Shown here piece after piece: positions 23,765 through 36,784 of a stretch of DNA of 52,776 nt. The DNA is from Gnomoniopsis sp. IMI 355080 (taxonomy: Eukaryota; Ascomycota; Sordariomycetes; Diaporthales; Gnomoniaceae), in assembly GCA_027946555.1 (NCBI GenBank), contig JAPEVC010000239.1, positions 1 to 52,776 on the forward strand. Reading direction: 5' to 3'. The notes beneath the pieces are model-generated. The model was not told where the DNA came from and searched no databases. It was given only the letters and a program-made list of their open reading frames with translations. The translations under genes were made by a program, and so were the position numbers. Every line of letters starts with the position of its first letter. Within the stretch, counting starts at the first letter, position 1.

Positions 23765-26700
23765 CTACTCCTTGACCTCCGTAGCAATAGCCAGCAAACC
23801 CTCTGCAGCATGCTTTCCGAGCGCATCAAGTGACCCCATCCCCAACATCTCCAGCACACTGATGTCGAAGGAGAACACCTGCTTCCACCACGTCCGGAGC
23901 TCGATTGCAACCAGAGAGTCGAGACCAAGATCGACCAATGACCACGACGTGTTAAGATCCTCGTGGGGCTTCAGAAGCAGGTCGAACAGCTTCTTGCCGA
24001 TTTCGACTGCCAGGAACATCGCCGTGTCAACTGTGTGCAGCAGTGCTGGATCGCCTCGCGCACTCGCTAGGAACGTCTTCAGCTCCTCGTTGGAACTCGA
24101 TGCACCGGCCCCGCTGTTGTTGCCCGCGGATGCGTTGTGATACGCAGCCATGCGGCGGTCTTTCCTCCACACGGCTCGATTAGCGGAGCTGGTCAATGGT
24201 GTGGTTGAACCCAGGCCAAGGACGAATGTGTTCCCGTCTGTGGAGGTATTCTGAGTCTCGCACGGCGGAGACTGTGAGGCTGGAGAGACAGCACCCGCCT
24301 TAGACGATATGGCCACCTCCATCGCATCCAGAAACTCCTGTTCGGTGATGCCCTTGAACCCCGTGTGCTTCATCTTGTTCATCAGCCCCGGACTCTGCGA
24401 CACAAACCCGACGTCCTCGACCGCCCCAATCTGCACCACAGAGGCAGGCAGACCCAGGCTGGTGCGATACTGTGCGAAAGAATCAAGAAAGGTATTTGCA
24501 CTGGCATAGTTAGCCTGGCCCGGTTGGCCTACGATGCCTGACAGGGAGCTGAAGAGAACGAAGAAGTCCAGGTTGCACCTGGCGGTGGACCTGTGCAAAT
24601 TCCACGTCCCCTGGACCTTGGGTGCCGACGCGGCGGTCCACTCCTCAAACGTCATGCTCTCGAAGTTCTGGTCGCGCAGGACCATGCTCATCTGTATCAC
24701 GCCTTTCAGTGGGAGGGAGGCAGCGGCGACTGCCCTGTCCACGTCCTCGCGGACAGTGACATCGCCCTTGACCAGCGTCACACGACATCCCATGCTCTCG
24801 AGCTCGGCGACAAACTTGCTGTGCTTTACGTCTTCGCCCGCACTGCGTGTGAGGAATACGAGCTCGCAGGCGTGGTTTTCGGCCATCCAGACGGACAGGG
24901 CCTGGCCTAGGCCTCCTAGGCCACCAACGAGGAGATAGGAGGACGGGGCGCTGTTGAAATGTGTAACCCGGCGCGCTTTTGCTGTGAGCCCTTCTGAGTT
25001 GATTGTCTCCCGGCCGCTGTCGTCATGGAGTCTCAGGACAACACGTCCGATGTGCTGGCCCTTCTGCATGTACCGGAAAGCGTCCGGGGTCTTGACCGCG
25101 TCGAAAACAGTGGCTGGGCGTGCTTTGATGTGGCCGAGTCGGTAGTATTCCATGGTAGCTTCAATAAGGCTGGGGAATAATGCTGGTCAGCAACAAAAGC
25201 TCCACACGGGGGACGTCGAGAATCCGACTCACCTGCTCAGAACCGCGGGTTTCTTCCACAGCTGATCGATATCCACGCACGAATAACTCCGGTTTGCCAG
25301 GAAAGTCTGCATATCGAGTTTTCCACGGCCCAAAAGATCACGTTTACCTATCTCCACCATGATACCAAATTCGGCGACGCAGCGCCAGGTAGCGTGGAGG
25401 AGCTCGCCCGAGAGCGAGTTCAGCACCACGTCGACGCCTCGTCCCTTGGTTTCGCGGCGGATACCCTCCACGAACGAGCTATCGCGAGACTGCAGGATCC
25501 GGTTTCGCGGTATCTCTGGGAACGTTTCCATCAGATAGCGCACCTTATCCTCGCTCCCCACCGTCACATACACCTGGGCGCCACGCGCCAGCGCGATCTG
25601 CACGGCGGCCAGGCCCACGCCGCCGCAGGCACTGTGTATCAGCACGCTCTGCCCTTCTTCCAGGCCCCCGATGTTGATCAATGAGTGGATCGCTGTCACG
25701 TATGGGACGAGGACCGAGGCGGCTTCGACGAAGGTCATGCCCGTGGCTGGGAGCTTCGCGCAGGCGAACCGCGGCACGCTGATGCGCGTGGCGAAGGCGT
25801 GCTTCTTGAGGCACAAGACCCGTTCACCCACCTGTATATCTCTCACGTCTGATCCGACAGCGGTCACGATACCGGCTGCCTCTAGGCCAAACTGACGGAC
25901 GGGCAGCTCGACGATGCCGAGTGCGACGAGAATGTCCTAAGATTTGCGTTCAGTCAGTGGACTTGTTTGTCTTCCTTCGCCAGCGCAGGGTTCTCCGATA
26001 TCAACATACCCTGAAGTTCAAACCCGCCGCGTGTACCTCCACCTCTACATCGCCGGCCTGCACCTCCTCGGGGGGACACCGGGACCACTGGAGCGTGTTG
26101 ATGCGCCCAGGCGTACCCACGTCCAGCGTCGCTCTGTACTCCGGCTTCTCTTCGAGAAGTCGGTCTCGCAGCGCAAAGGGATAGAACCGGCCCACCTTTA
26201 CAACACCCTCCTCGACGACAAACTCGAAATCTGGCTTGAGGGGGTCATCTTCGCGCTGGGCGGTAGCGTCCTTTCGCTCCGCGAATTTGGAGAACACGCG
26301 GCTGACAGTGCTACTGCTCATGTCGCTCAGCGTGTCCACCTCGCACGTGGCAAAGTCGATCAGCATTTCTGAGCGCATGGTGCGAGCAAAGCCGATGACC
26401 TGTGCGTATCCCGGGTCGCGGCAGCCCCCCGTCTGACACAGCGATGTGACCCAGAGCACGCCGGAACTATCCAGGTGCTGGAGAAATGCTTTCAGTTTGG
26501 CGAAGCCGGCAGCGTCCATGGCTTCCAGAAACGGACCTTGGGTGTCCAGCAGGGAGATGACATCCTGTCCCGCGGGGGGTGGCTCATCTCCCAGCGTGCA
26601 GTAAGCCACTTGATACCCTCTGCCTTCCAGCGCGCGTCGGAGAGATTCTTGAAATTTTCTTGCGTCAGAGTGATTTTGGGGGTCGCTATGGTGGAGAATC

Positions 26701-29700
26701 GTGACTCGCTTCGGCTGCTGCTGCTGCTCCGCGCATGTCCGCGTAGCCCGAGGTCTCGCGATTATGCTGGACAACAGGTGGCTGTCGACCACAGCTGACT
26801 TGGACACACTTGTGCTGTCTGTCTGCTGCAAAAGTCCACTCAGCCCATCAAATCCCGCAGCCAGCAACTCAGACCTCCATCTCTCCACTCCAGCATGTGG
26901 TTCGTAGTCTCTCCCATCTCCGGTACCACACCACCAACCGGGCTGAGTACCAAAGACGTAATTTATCCACTTGGACGATGGGTTAGGGCACAATTCTTGA
27001 AGAAGAAGCCGACCGTTAGGGAACATTAGCTTCTTGATATTCTCAAGGCTCTGTCTGAGGCATTTTGTGGTGTGAACAACGTTGGTCGCCAGAACAAGGT
27101 CGTATTGTCGGTCCTCAAACCCCTGTTCGACAATGTCCTTGCTTATGTCCAACGTTGCATACTCCAGTCCGGGAAAGAGCTTCTGATGATCTTTTCCTGA
27201 GATGAAGCCAGTGGTGGTGACTGTCAACTTTGAGCACAGTACCTGGCCATCCGCAAGAGAGAGGTGCCTGAGCAGGTCCGGCAACAACACGCCCCGGTCG
27301 GCGCCTCCCACGACGAGCACCCGAAGATTGGGATTGTAATGCACCATGTGGCACAGGAACTTTGATAGGTCTGATTGGTCTATCAACCTGTAAAGTTTCG
27401 GTATAATGCCATCTGGGAGAAGGCTCTCTAGTGTCTCGCCAGCTGCGAGACGCTCCATATTGGTACATACGATTTGCACGGCAGTAGCTGCAGTTGCCAG
27501 TGGCGTTTCCGCGAGGCCGTCTACCAACCCCTGGATCTTGTCAAGAAATTCCTCGTCTGATGTGTATTCTTTGCACATCAAGGTCGAGCGGGTCAGTTCG
27601 CCGGCAACTTGGTCAATTTGAGAAATTATCCACTTTGCGTATCTGTCGAGAACCTCAGTGCCGCCGTGTCCGTCCGGGAAATACTCGCACGAGCGGTGGC
27701 AGCACGCTTCCGTCAACTCCTTTAGGAGATCCCATTGGTATGTTTCGATATGTCCGTGGGATACCGGAAGGAGGTCCTCATCCGGGATGAAGTCAATCGC
27801 GGTGTCCCAGACATGCCTCGCCGCGGCGTGCGTATCAGGTAGTTCGGCCGAGGGGGCTCCATTGCCCGGCGACATTCGGATCCCTGATGCGTCAAGCACA
27901 TGGAGACCCTCGGCAAGAATACACCGGCCATGGCCGACAAGCGAAGAGTTGCTGGTCTCCTCCGCCGTCACGGTCGTCACCATAGCTGCTGAAGAAGGGC
28001 AGCAGCGCGAGATACTGAGCTCGTCAATGCTGGTTGGAAGCCAGTTTCGCACCTTGCGCGTGCGGCCGTTGGTAGCCGCTGCGCCGAGTAGCTGAAGAGT
28101 GGCATCTATCACTGTGGGATGAACGTGGTAGTCGTCCTCGTCGCCGTGGGTGCTCTCGAGGACCTCTGCGGTCGCCACTGGCGTGCCCTCGTCCGTGGAA
28201 GTACCGATTGTCTGCAGCGTCTGAAAGGCCGGGCCCAAATCCAAGCCGCCTTTGCGCATCGTGTCGTACCATCGTCGGGCAGTCAGCTTCCGCGGGTATG
28301 TGGCTGCATCGGAGAAAGTCCTGTCTGATGAATATGTCGACTCGCCGAGCTTGGCGGCAGGTGTGGCCATGACCTGGCCCACGCAGTGTGTGTTCCACTG
28401 ATGCCCGTTGAAAGAGGCCACGGTGAACTCCCACCATTGACTCATCAGTGTGTCTGTTAACCGGTGAGGACGGAATGTGGTCATGATTTCGGTGGGCTTG
28501 CCATCGGCTATCACAAGTGCCAAACTGACCGTGATGTTTCGAAGGCTGAATCCCTCGTTGATCCCAGTCACTTGCTGGACTGCTTCCCCAGCCAAAGCGA
28601 TATAACAAGCAAACGGGAGCACGACATCTTCACCGACTTTGTGATCACGGACCCAAGGTACATTGCGTAAATGGAAGACATTGCGCCAGACTGGCTCGAT
28701 ATCGGTACTCTCGGCCACCCGGACACCGAGAAGGTTGTGATAGGCGTGCTTACGTTGGCGTGTCTCTTTCGAGAGGCGTGATTCGTGCCAGTAAGTGCCT
28801 CCCTCATGGTTCCACGGGTACCGAGGCATGTCCGCAAGACACGACCCGCTTGGCACCACACTCGTGAGGTCGAGAGGCAAGTTCAGGCAGTGCAGCTTTC
28901 CGACAGCCGTGAGAAGAGACACAACGCTGTCCTGGTTCCGCGTCATGGCCGAGACGTATGGCGATGGCACGCCAGCATCTGTGCAAATCTGCCGCAATGG
29001 ACCCGCCAGGGCAGAGTGAGGCCCGACCTCGAGAAACACAAGTGCTGCTCCATTCTTGGAGAACTCGGGGTGGGTCAGGATGCTCTTGACAGCCTGGCGA
29101 AATCGGACCGGAGACTCTAGATTCTGTCGCCAGTATTGAGAACCCAAAGTCACGCCGTGTCCCTGTTGCACAAGTGTGCCCGTCACACTGGAGAAGAAAG
29201 GAGTAGCGGGGTCCTTGCCGACTACTTCTGGGCCTATCAACGACAGATAGTGCTCTCCGATTTCGACCATGTGCTGAGAGTGGTAAGCCTTATCGACCTG
29301 TAGAAGTCTTGCCAAGATGTCAGGATGGGCCTTCTTGATGTTGGAAACCACCTCCTCGACTCCGGGTTTATCACCAGAGATCGTGACGCTGCTGGGCGAG
29401 TTGTCACAAGCCATGCTGACCCCTTGGACCCGACTCACATACTTCTCCGTATCATCCCAGCTCATCCCCACAGCCGCCATCGCACCAGATCTCGTCTGCA
29501 GGGCCGTGACCGCGCCTCGATGATGTGCGGCGATGATGGCTTCGGATTGGGACAGAGCTCCGGAGGCGTACGCCGCCGCGATTTCACCGCTCGAGTGTCC
29601 CACGACAGCATCTGGGACAATATTGATGGACCTGAGCGTGTCAACCAGGGCGATTTGCACAGCTGTGCAGAGTGGTTGGGAGAGCTTTGCAGAGGACATG

Positions 29701-31937
29701 CCGGACTTGCGTGCGGGCTTGCGCAACTCCGCTTCGATCGAGTACTGTGCCGGCGGTGCATCGGCCGAGGTCGCCATGGCCCGCAAATGCGCGTCCAACG
29801 ATTTGATGCTGGCACAGAAAATGTCGCTGGAGTCCAGCAAGTCGCGTCCCATTTGAGGCCACTGAGCCCCTTGCCCAGTGAATACCATAACCACTTTGGG
29901 CGGTTTGCTGGCTGCTTTGACGGGTGGCGCGGTTTTTGCAACGCTGGACCCAGTATTACTGCCCAGGGAAAATGTGCGATGAGGCATGTGCTCCCTCCTG
30001 AGAGCCAGAGTATAAGCCAAATCACTCAACTTGTCGGGGTTCTTTTGTATCCAAAGGTCGTAGGCATCGACCATCTTTGTCAGTGACTTTGCTGTGTTGG
30101 CAGAGTATAGCAGTAGCAGGGGTTTACTTCCTTCAACGTTAGGCTCTGTGGGATCTAGACGGGGTATGCTTCTCGATCGGACGTTGAAGCTGGCCGCGGA
30201 GTCCAAGATTGCATGTGCGTTTGCACCGCCTATGCCAAAAGAGTTCACGCTCACACGTTCCAAACGTGATTCTGGCCATGGCATAGGCCTAATAGGCACT
30301 GTCAATTTGGCCGAGTCGAAAGGGATGTTGGGGTTGGGTGTCACGAAGCGGATATTAGGCGGGATAGTGCGATGCTCCAACGCCATGACCATTTTGATAA
30401 TCGAGACAAGTCCCGAGGCTCCTTCGGCGTGGCCCAGATTTGGCTTCACGGATCCGATATAAACACCTTCGTCGCCAAACACCCGCGCAACAGCCTTGGC
30501 CTCGATGGGATCGCCGGTGGCTGTCCCTGTGCCATGGCACTCTACCATCGCCGTGGCACCAAAATCAGTGATGCCCGCAACCTCATAGGCGCGGCGGATG
30601 AGCGCTTCCTGGGCCACAGCACTGGGCTGGGAAAGGCCCGGAGTTTTCCCGTCGACATTGTGTGCAGTTCCCCGGATGACGGCCCTGATGGGGTTGCCAT
30701 CCCTGATCGCGGCGCTGATGGGCTTTATGTAGATGGCGGCAATGGCTTCGCCGCGAGCGTATCCATCGGCTTCGGCGGAGCTGCCGAGTGTTAGATACGT
30801 GATTTATTGTGGCACCCATCCGAAGAGTGAACTTCATCCAGTGAAGATGAAACACTGTATTCTGTGTTATGAGAGTATTTAGGTGGGACGACGTACAAAG
30901 TCTTGCAGGAACCATCACTGGATAAGACGCCCTGCTCTGTCATAGCCATTGTCATACCAGGTGACATGATAAGATTGACACCTCCTACGATGGCTGCCTC
31001 ACAATCCCCCCTGGAGATAGCCATGCACGCCTCATTCACGCCAGTGAGTGACGAGGAACACGCCGTGCGTATAGTCGTACTATATTACCATGAGTCACTT
31101 TATGCTTGCAGGAGCGTGGGAGAGACAAGAGAAGAGCAACTCAAAATACCTTGGACCTTGCAAGTCCATCTCGTACGAGAGACGGTTCGCCAGAGTAAAA
31201 TCTCCAGTCCCAGTGACCCGATAGAGACCCCAGGGTTGCGTCTCCTTGGCGAACATATCGACCCAGTCCTCACCAAAGCTCCCAACATAACAGCCCACCT
31301 TCCTCCCCCGCCAGCCAGCGGGAGTCACGCCGGCGTCTTCGAAGCACTCCCTGGCGACTTCTAGCAGAATCCGTTGCTGTGGATCCGCCCGCTCGACCTC
31401 GGTGCGCGGCATGCTGAAGAAGGATGTGTCAAGAGCACCCAGGTCGACGCTCTCGTCCAGGAAGTAGCCATACTCGGTGGCGACGGAGCCGGGCTTCCCG
31501 GTAGACGAGTGATAGGCTGCGACGTTATAGCGAGACTCAGGTACGCGGCCGCGAGCATCGCCTCCTTCCAAGAGAAATTCCCAGAGTTGCTGGGGAGTGG
31601 TCAAGCCGCCTGGGAGACGAAGGGACATACCACAGATTGCTATCGGCTCGGCACAGCTGTGGTTAGTAGCTTTGGCGGGATCCAATTTCTCGGAGGGCGT
31701 GGTAGGCAAGTTGGAGGAGACGCCTGGAGCACCATTCAAAGAGTAATTTGTTTCAATGTGGCCGTTAGGCCCATAACCATTTGTCCCATTGTCGGTAATT
31801 CCAGTACCATTCGTCACATGGAAATTGGTCCCATTGCTGTGGAAGTTGCGATTATCCTTAGTATGGACTTTCATCCCACCGTCAACGTCGTCGTGCGGCA
31901 TATTGTATTGATTTGTCCAATCAAGCGACGGAGACAT
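23765..31937 (-). CDS. Highly reducing polyketide synthase (KS-AT-DH-MT-ER-KR-ACP)
   Basis: Predicted 2616-residue type I iterative PKS. Exons on the minus strand are 31937-31150, 31079-30897, 30780-26010, 25936-25233 and 25169-23765; all phases close. KS: TACSSSL with Cys270, ECHGTGT His406, NLGHAEG His441. AT: GQGAQW and GHSSGE with Ser about 721. DH: RDHKVGEDVVLP with His about 1038 and VIDATLQ Asp about 1215; the Gly of HxxxGxxxxP is one place early. MT: motif I is LVVGGADRG at about 1476-1486, lacking the usual acidic residue and GxGxG, so probably inactive. ER: GGVGLAAVQ near 2020. KR: GGLGGLG near 2231 and NYASAN near 2367. ACP: LGLDSL with Ser2567. There is no thioesterase or reductase at the C-terminus, as in FUM1-type enzymes whose chain is released by an oxoamine synthase. 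It should make a reduced, unbranched fatty chain; length cannot be read from sequence. Confidence 0.95.
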
Positions 31938-33945
31938 CAAGTATGGAGTCTTTTTGAAAGTTTTTGATACTGGAAGAATACTACTGCCATGTATTAGGGA
32001 CTCATATAGTCGTTGTCTCCTACTTGTCTTTTTGAAGATGTTGACTGGCTAGAACTGACGCTGCTCCCGACCAGATCCACAATACTGACTATCTGTCTAA
32101 CTTGACTATCACTACGCCTCTCTCACAGCCAACAACTCACTATCGCCTCCAAAGTACTTGAGTTGGAGCCCGCTCGGGCCTTGCGCCGCGTGAGGTCCGA
32201 TGCTCCCCGGAGCGCCCTGCTTCGGTGAGTGCTTGCTTACGAGCGTCGTCGACTCCCACGACTCCGGATCTGGCCCTGATGAGGCTGGATTTCCATTGGG
32301 AAATGGCTCAAAATAGCATGGCTCACTTCAACGCCACGGTTGCACGCCTGCACATAGTTCTGTCCCGGGGAGCGTCCCCCGTCCCGGACCATCACCCCGG
32401 CGGCAGTGGTGGTGCAAACGAAAGCGAGCCCTAATAGAGGGCTAAGTACCAGCTGCACGGCACAAATATTCAAAATATCGATACAGGGAGGTCGATACTG
32501 GGCAGTAAATCACGCAATCTTTGGTACATGCAATGTCCACTGCCAAAAGTAGGCTGATGTGAGACTGGGCGGGTAAGCAGCTCAACTATCGCCTAATGAT
32601 AAATTCGCTTCTGCCACCTTGGCACCCATGATTTATCATTACCCCCGTCACAATTTCTATATGTGATTTGAAATAAGAGAAACTCCTCCACCTACGTCGT
32701 GCCTTTGGCTGAGGGTGTAGAGGAATAGCTTCAGCAAGAATCTACAAAACCTCGAGGACCGACGATGACAGATTATAGCATCCTGCTGACCACCACACAA
32801 AGTTTCTGGTGAGACTAGTCAGCGAGGAAAATCCAAAGTACTGTTGGCTGGACTTGGGGAACAATCGCCAGACAATATCTTGGAGTGGCTCCCCTGGCCT
32901 AAAGCTTCCAAATTTAGACCAAGCCTTGCAACCACACAGCTCCTCCATACCACTTCTCTAAGCGAAGAGGATATTCAGGTGGGAAGTAAGCACACTCAGT
33001 AAGCTTTCATAATTTGTCAAACCAAATTATTTCCAGAATAACCAAATACATGGTTACCCGGGCCAGCAGCCAGAGACTGAAGGACAATGGGTAATAAATA
33101 AGTAGGCATCATTGTGAGATAGAAAAAAATCATTCTGCTTCTTCTTTTTAAATAGGCTATCTGTGAATTTCGAGTCCGTTCGATGTTTGCATTTTCGCGT
33201 AGACAATGGTCTGCACTGTGGACGTGGCGGTTGTCCCACCTAGATGGCTGACAGAATGCTGCGCTCTGCATCATTGATCAGCAGTAATGCAGATATCCTG
33301 GTAGGTACAGGTTAATCTAGGGCCTTAGCTGCGGATCAGATTCAAACAGGCAATTTCAAAATCATCAAAATTCCGATTAGGTATTCAGATAACCACTTCT
33401 AAATGCAGTGAGTGCGGGGATAGATGTGTGTGAGTAACAGAGACAACCATGGACTATAAGAGTATTATTAATTTATTATATTGAGACACAGAAAGAAAGA
33501 CAACTATATAAGAGCTGAAAATTTCCCAAAGACTTGGCGCATATAGCTTGCAATCTGGGCCCCTGTTTTGTGGTTTCCAATATCGTGTTTGAACCATACC
33601 TAGGTACCTATCTAGGTACCGGGTCAAAGTCTCTGTAATATGCAATCCCCAATACCAGGGCGTTCGAGCAGAAGGCCAAATGATGTGAGTTTCACCCGCG
33701 TCAAATACAGTCAAAGGTTTTGCTAAACAAAATGTATTTCGGCTTTAGTCAGATGGTAGTGCATACAAGGATCCTTCTGGTGCGTATCATGCGGTGGCTA
33801 GGCCACAACATCCCATAGTCACCTGAAGCTAGGTTTTGTTTGACATTGTTAGACAACCCCGATATCAGAGAAGTTGGATAATGATGTTGCGAGATATATG
33901 GCGGATATTTCTTGGCATCAGCTAATCAGAATTCATTTCTCCCAG
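31938..33945. promoter_or_regulatory. Divergent PKS / regulator intergenic region
   Basis: About 2 kb upstream of both the PKS (minus) and the Zn2Cys6 regulator (plus). It contains CG-rich inverted strings such as GCTCCCCGGAGC near 32201 and two GTCCCGG elements near 32361-32390, and a cluster of CTAGGTACC palindromes at 33597-33620. No gene of its own was recognised. The regulator's first exon should lie near its right end but could not be fixed. Confidence 0.45.
33597..33606. repeat. TACCTAGGTA palindrome, copy 4
   Basis: Perfect copy in the PKS/regulator promoter region, followed at once by a related CTATCTAGGTACC string, so two overlapping palindromes lie within 25 bp. Confidence 0.8.
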
Positions 33946-36505
33946 TATGTGATCCATGTCGGGCAAAAAAGACCCGTGAGTGCCACATCTCTCCGCTGCT
34001 GGTTATGCTAACAGCATGATTATCAAGGCTGTGACCGGAGACGCCCAAATTGTTCCAATTGTATGCGATTGGGACAAGACTGCTCATGGTCAGGGCAAGG
34101 GAAGAAGCCTAGTCAAACCGCAGCCCTGGGTCACGTTGTCAACAGCCTTGGGTCTCGTATGGAAAGTTTGGAGGAACGCATCAGCCAGATTCATCAGTTA
34201 CTTTCTCAGACAAGCTCCGAGAGGCCCTTGCTTCACGGATCCAGTGGGCGATCTTCATCACAGCTCACCACCAACAACCAGGAGGTCTCTATCGGTAGAT
34301 TGGCACCGGAACCCAACTTATCGATCCTCTATTCCCACCAACCAGGTCGGCGACATGCTGTCCGGATAGAAAAGGAGAGACTTGAGCGATACATAGGCCC
34401 ACTCACACTCCAATCTATGGCTCGAGACACAGAAGATTTCATCGTAAATCAACTCTGCGGTGATGACAATCTTTCGGTACTCCTGAAACTGGATGTTGAT
34501 CTACTACGCAGGCGACTATCGTCGTTCGCAACCCCTTGGTTCGACGCGGCAGTTGATGTGACTGATTCAAACCCGTCTATGCCTCCTTTTTCACTTATCG
34601 AAGCCACAATCAACCCGTACTTCGAATTTGTCAACCCTCAATTGCCTATATGGACACAGAAAGGGCTGTTGACGCTGCTTGAAGACTCCCAGCAATGCAT
34701 AAATGTATCGCAAGATTTGGCTTGTATTGTCTGTGCCAACAATATGCTTCTGATCACAAGTGAGTAGGCCCTGATGTGATCTTTACTTTCAATGGCGCCT
34801 TGTACTCAGGGAGTTTACCTATAGACTGGGCAGCATATTCGTCCATCCGCCCCGGGAAGTATCAAATATTTAACATTGAGTTTGGTAACCAGTGACCGCC
34901 AAGACCCTTCGAGTGGAATCAAGGAAACAACTCTCACCTACGGACGCACAACGGCTAGGCTCCATGGAGTACGATCTGATCAAACCCTTCGCGGAGAACG
35001 CAAAGCGGGCCTCGAGCCAGATTCATCAGCTGATGCTTCCGAGTATAGCCAGCATACAAGCATTGGTATCTTTGGTCAGTGAAGTTCATATTTTCTTGAC
35101 CCACCCTCTCTCATTATATACTTCGCTTTTGGTCTAATACTATGAGCCAGTGTGTTGTCGCGCAACAACATCTCACCGAGGACATTGCAACTCTCTCTTT
35201 CCAATCAGCCACATATCTTGCACAGTTGATCGGCGTATTACATTACGAAAGTGACACTGGCGATCTGAGTCCGGAGCAAATGGAAGAAAGACGGAACATT
35301 GTTTATTGCCTCTGTGTAGTGGGCACATCCCTCAGCTGGACAACGGGACTTCGACTCGGCCTATCATCGATCGAGAAGAGTATCATCCTTTCGTCCTCTA
35401 GTGTCGATCTATCTGAAGGCCCTGCCATCGACCGACGGGCCGACCTTAAACTCTCTCTAATCGAGGACGAAGTCTTCGCACTGCTGTACGCTACGGGTCG
35501 CAACACCAAAAGATCATTTCAGGTCGAGATGGATCTCTCAAAACTTCGACTGCAACTGGAATCTTGGTATAGCGAGTGTGGTGGGGACCCTCAACAGATG
35601 GAGGATAACGCAGACGTCAGATTAACCGCCTTGCGCCCCAATGGCTCCAGCGTCGACGTGGGTAAAAGCATCCGTTTCTACACGTTGAGGCTTCTTATGG
35701 CCTGGTCTGTGCCGGCCTCATCTGAGACTTCCCGATTAATGCTACATGACTCAAAGAAATGCATCTCACTCTTTTGTCACGCTTGGCTGGAATCTGATCT
35801 CGACTTGGGGCGCCACGCAACTATCGCCCGGTGAGGATTCTGAAAATCTTGCCTGCAACAAAAAGTATTCTGAGGGAGTATACTTGCTAACAACATGGAC
35901 CTAGAATCTTGACATCTTACCCTCCTGTCGCATTCGTGCAGCTCTTCATGCAAATAGTTAGTTATAACTCGAGCAATCTGGCAACGCCGAGAGAGAACGA
36001 CGAAATGAACTCTCAGCTTTTGCGGTCATTCACCGGCATAATCGCAAATATAGCTGACCTAGGTGGGCCCCAATCCTACACCTCAAGGCTGAAAAGTCTC
36101 TCCAATACCCTGGAGAGCTTTGCTATAGCTCATTCACGAACGCAAAATCGACCACAGTCGATATCAGTTTCTGGATCAACGTGGGGATCGCGGCAAGACA
36201 TACTCAGTAAGTTGCCGTCTCTTGAAGTATTTTGACATCTGAATGCCATGAGGTAACATCTACTCCTATCAGTGAACAGCGGTATTGGTCTTGAGCATTC
36301 ACCATCGGCCCTGGAATCAAGGCAAAGCACCGAGCGGGTACAAGCCATGGACAAAATTGACACATTTACTTTCCACGAATCACTATTGAATGTCCAGTCC
36401 AATATGTTCCCTATGGGGGACTTTGATGATGCAAACTCCTGGGCCAATCTGATTAAGGGGTCGGAAACTACAGCTGGTGGAAGAGAAGACATATTTCAGA
36501 AGTAA
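33946..36505 (+). CDS. Zn2Cys6 transcription factor, probable cluster regulator (5' end unresolved)
   Basis: About 720 residues are visible. Exons are 33946-33975, 34028-34759, 34893-35074, 35151-35830, 35905-36206 and 36273-36505, all with GT-AG ends and matching phases. The zinc cluster is split by an intron: CDPCRAKKTR joins CDRRRPNCSNCMRLGQDC, giving C-x2-C-x6-C-x6-C-x2-C-x6-C. A linker and coiled coil follow (LGSRMESLEERISQIHQLL), then a fungal-specific transcription factor domain with an EATINPYFEFVNPQLPIW block. The exon starting at 33946 needs an upstream exon ending in phase 1; no ATG is in frame without one, and I could not choose it. Proteins of this type bind CGG repeats as dimers; lying divergent to the PKS suggests a pathway activator. 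It converges on the P450 gene with a 279-bp gap. Confidence 0.85.
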
Positions 36506-36784
36506 CAACTGTATATATGCGCTTTCGAGAGCAAAGATTTTCGGGCGGTAATGTAGACCATTCGTTTTCCTCTATTAAAGGCTTTCGTATATGAAGCGCA
36601 CGTGTGCTTCTAATCAATATCGTGTGGCTTCCTGCGTTCCATTGTATTGCGCACAATGCAGTTGTAGTAAATTTGCTAACTAAATAGCATTTGAACATTC
36701 GATCCCAAGTTCCAAGAAAACCTTGATCACTTTCAAATGCCTTTTCGTTGCGTCTGATTGTAAGTACATTGTTCACCTGGCCAT

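Noticed and set aside
29325..30086. 253-codon open frame antisense to the PKS
   Set aside because: Shadow of the GC-rich PKS coding frame; no domain.
32237..32473. Small secreted protein in the PKS promoter
   Set aside because: The hydrophobic start lacks an ATG and no upstream exon could be found.
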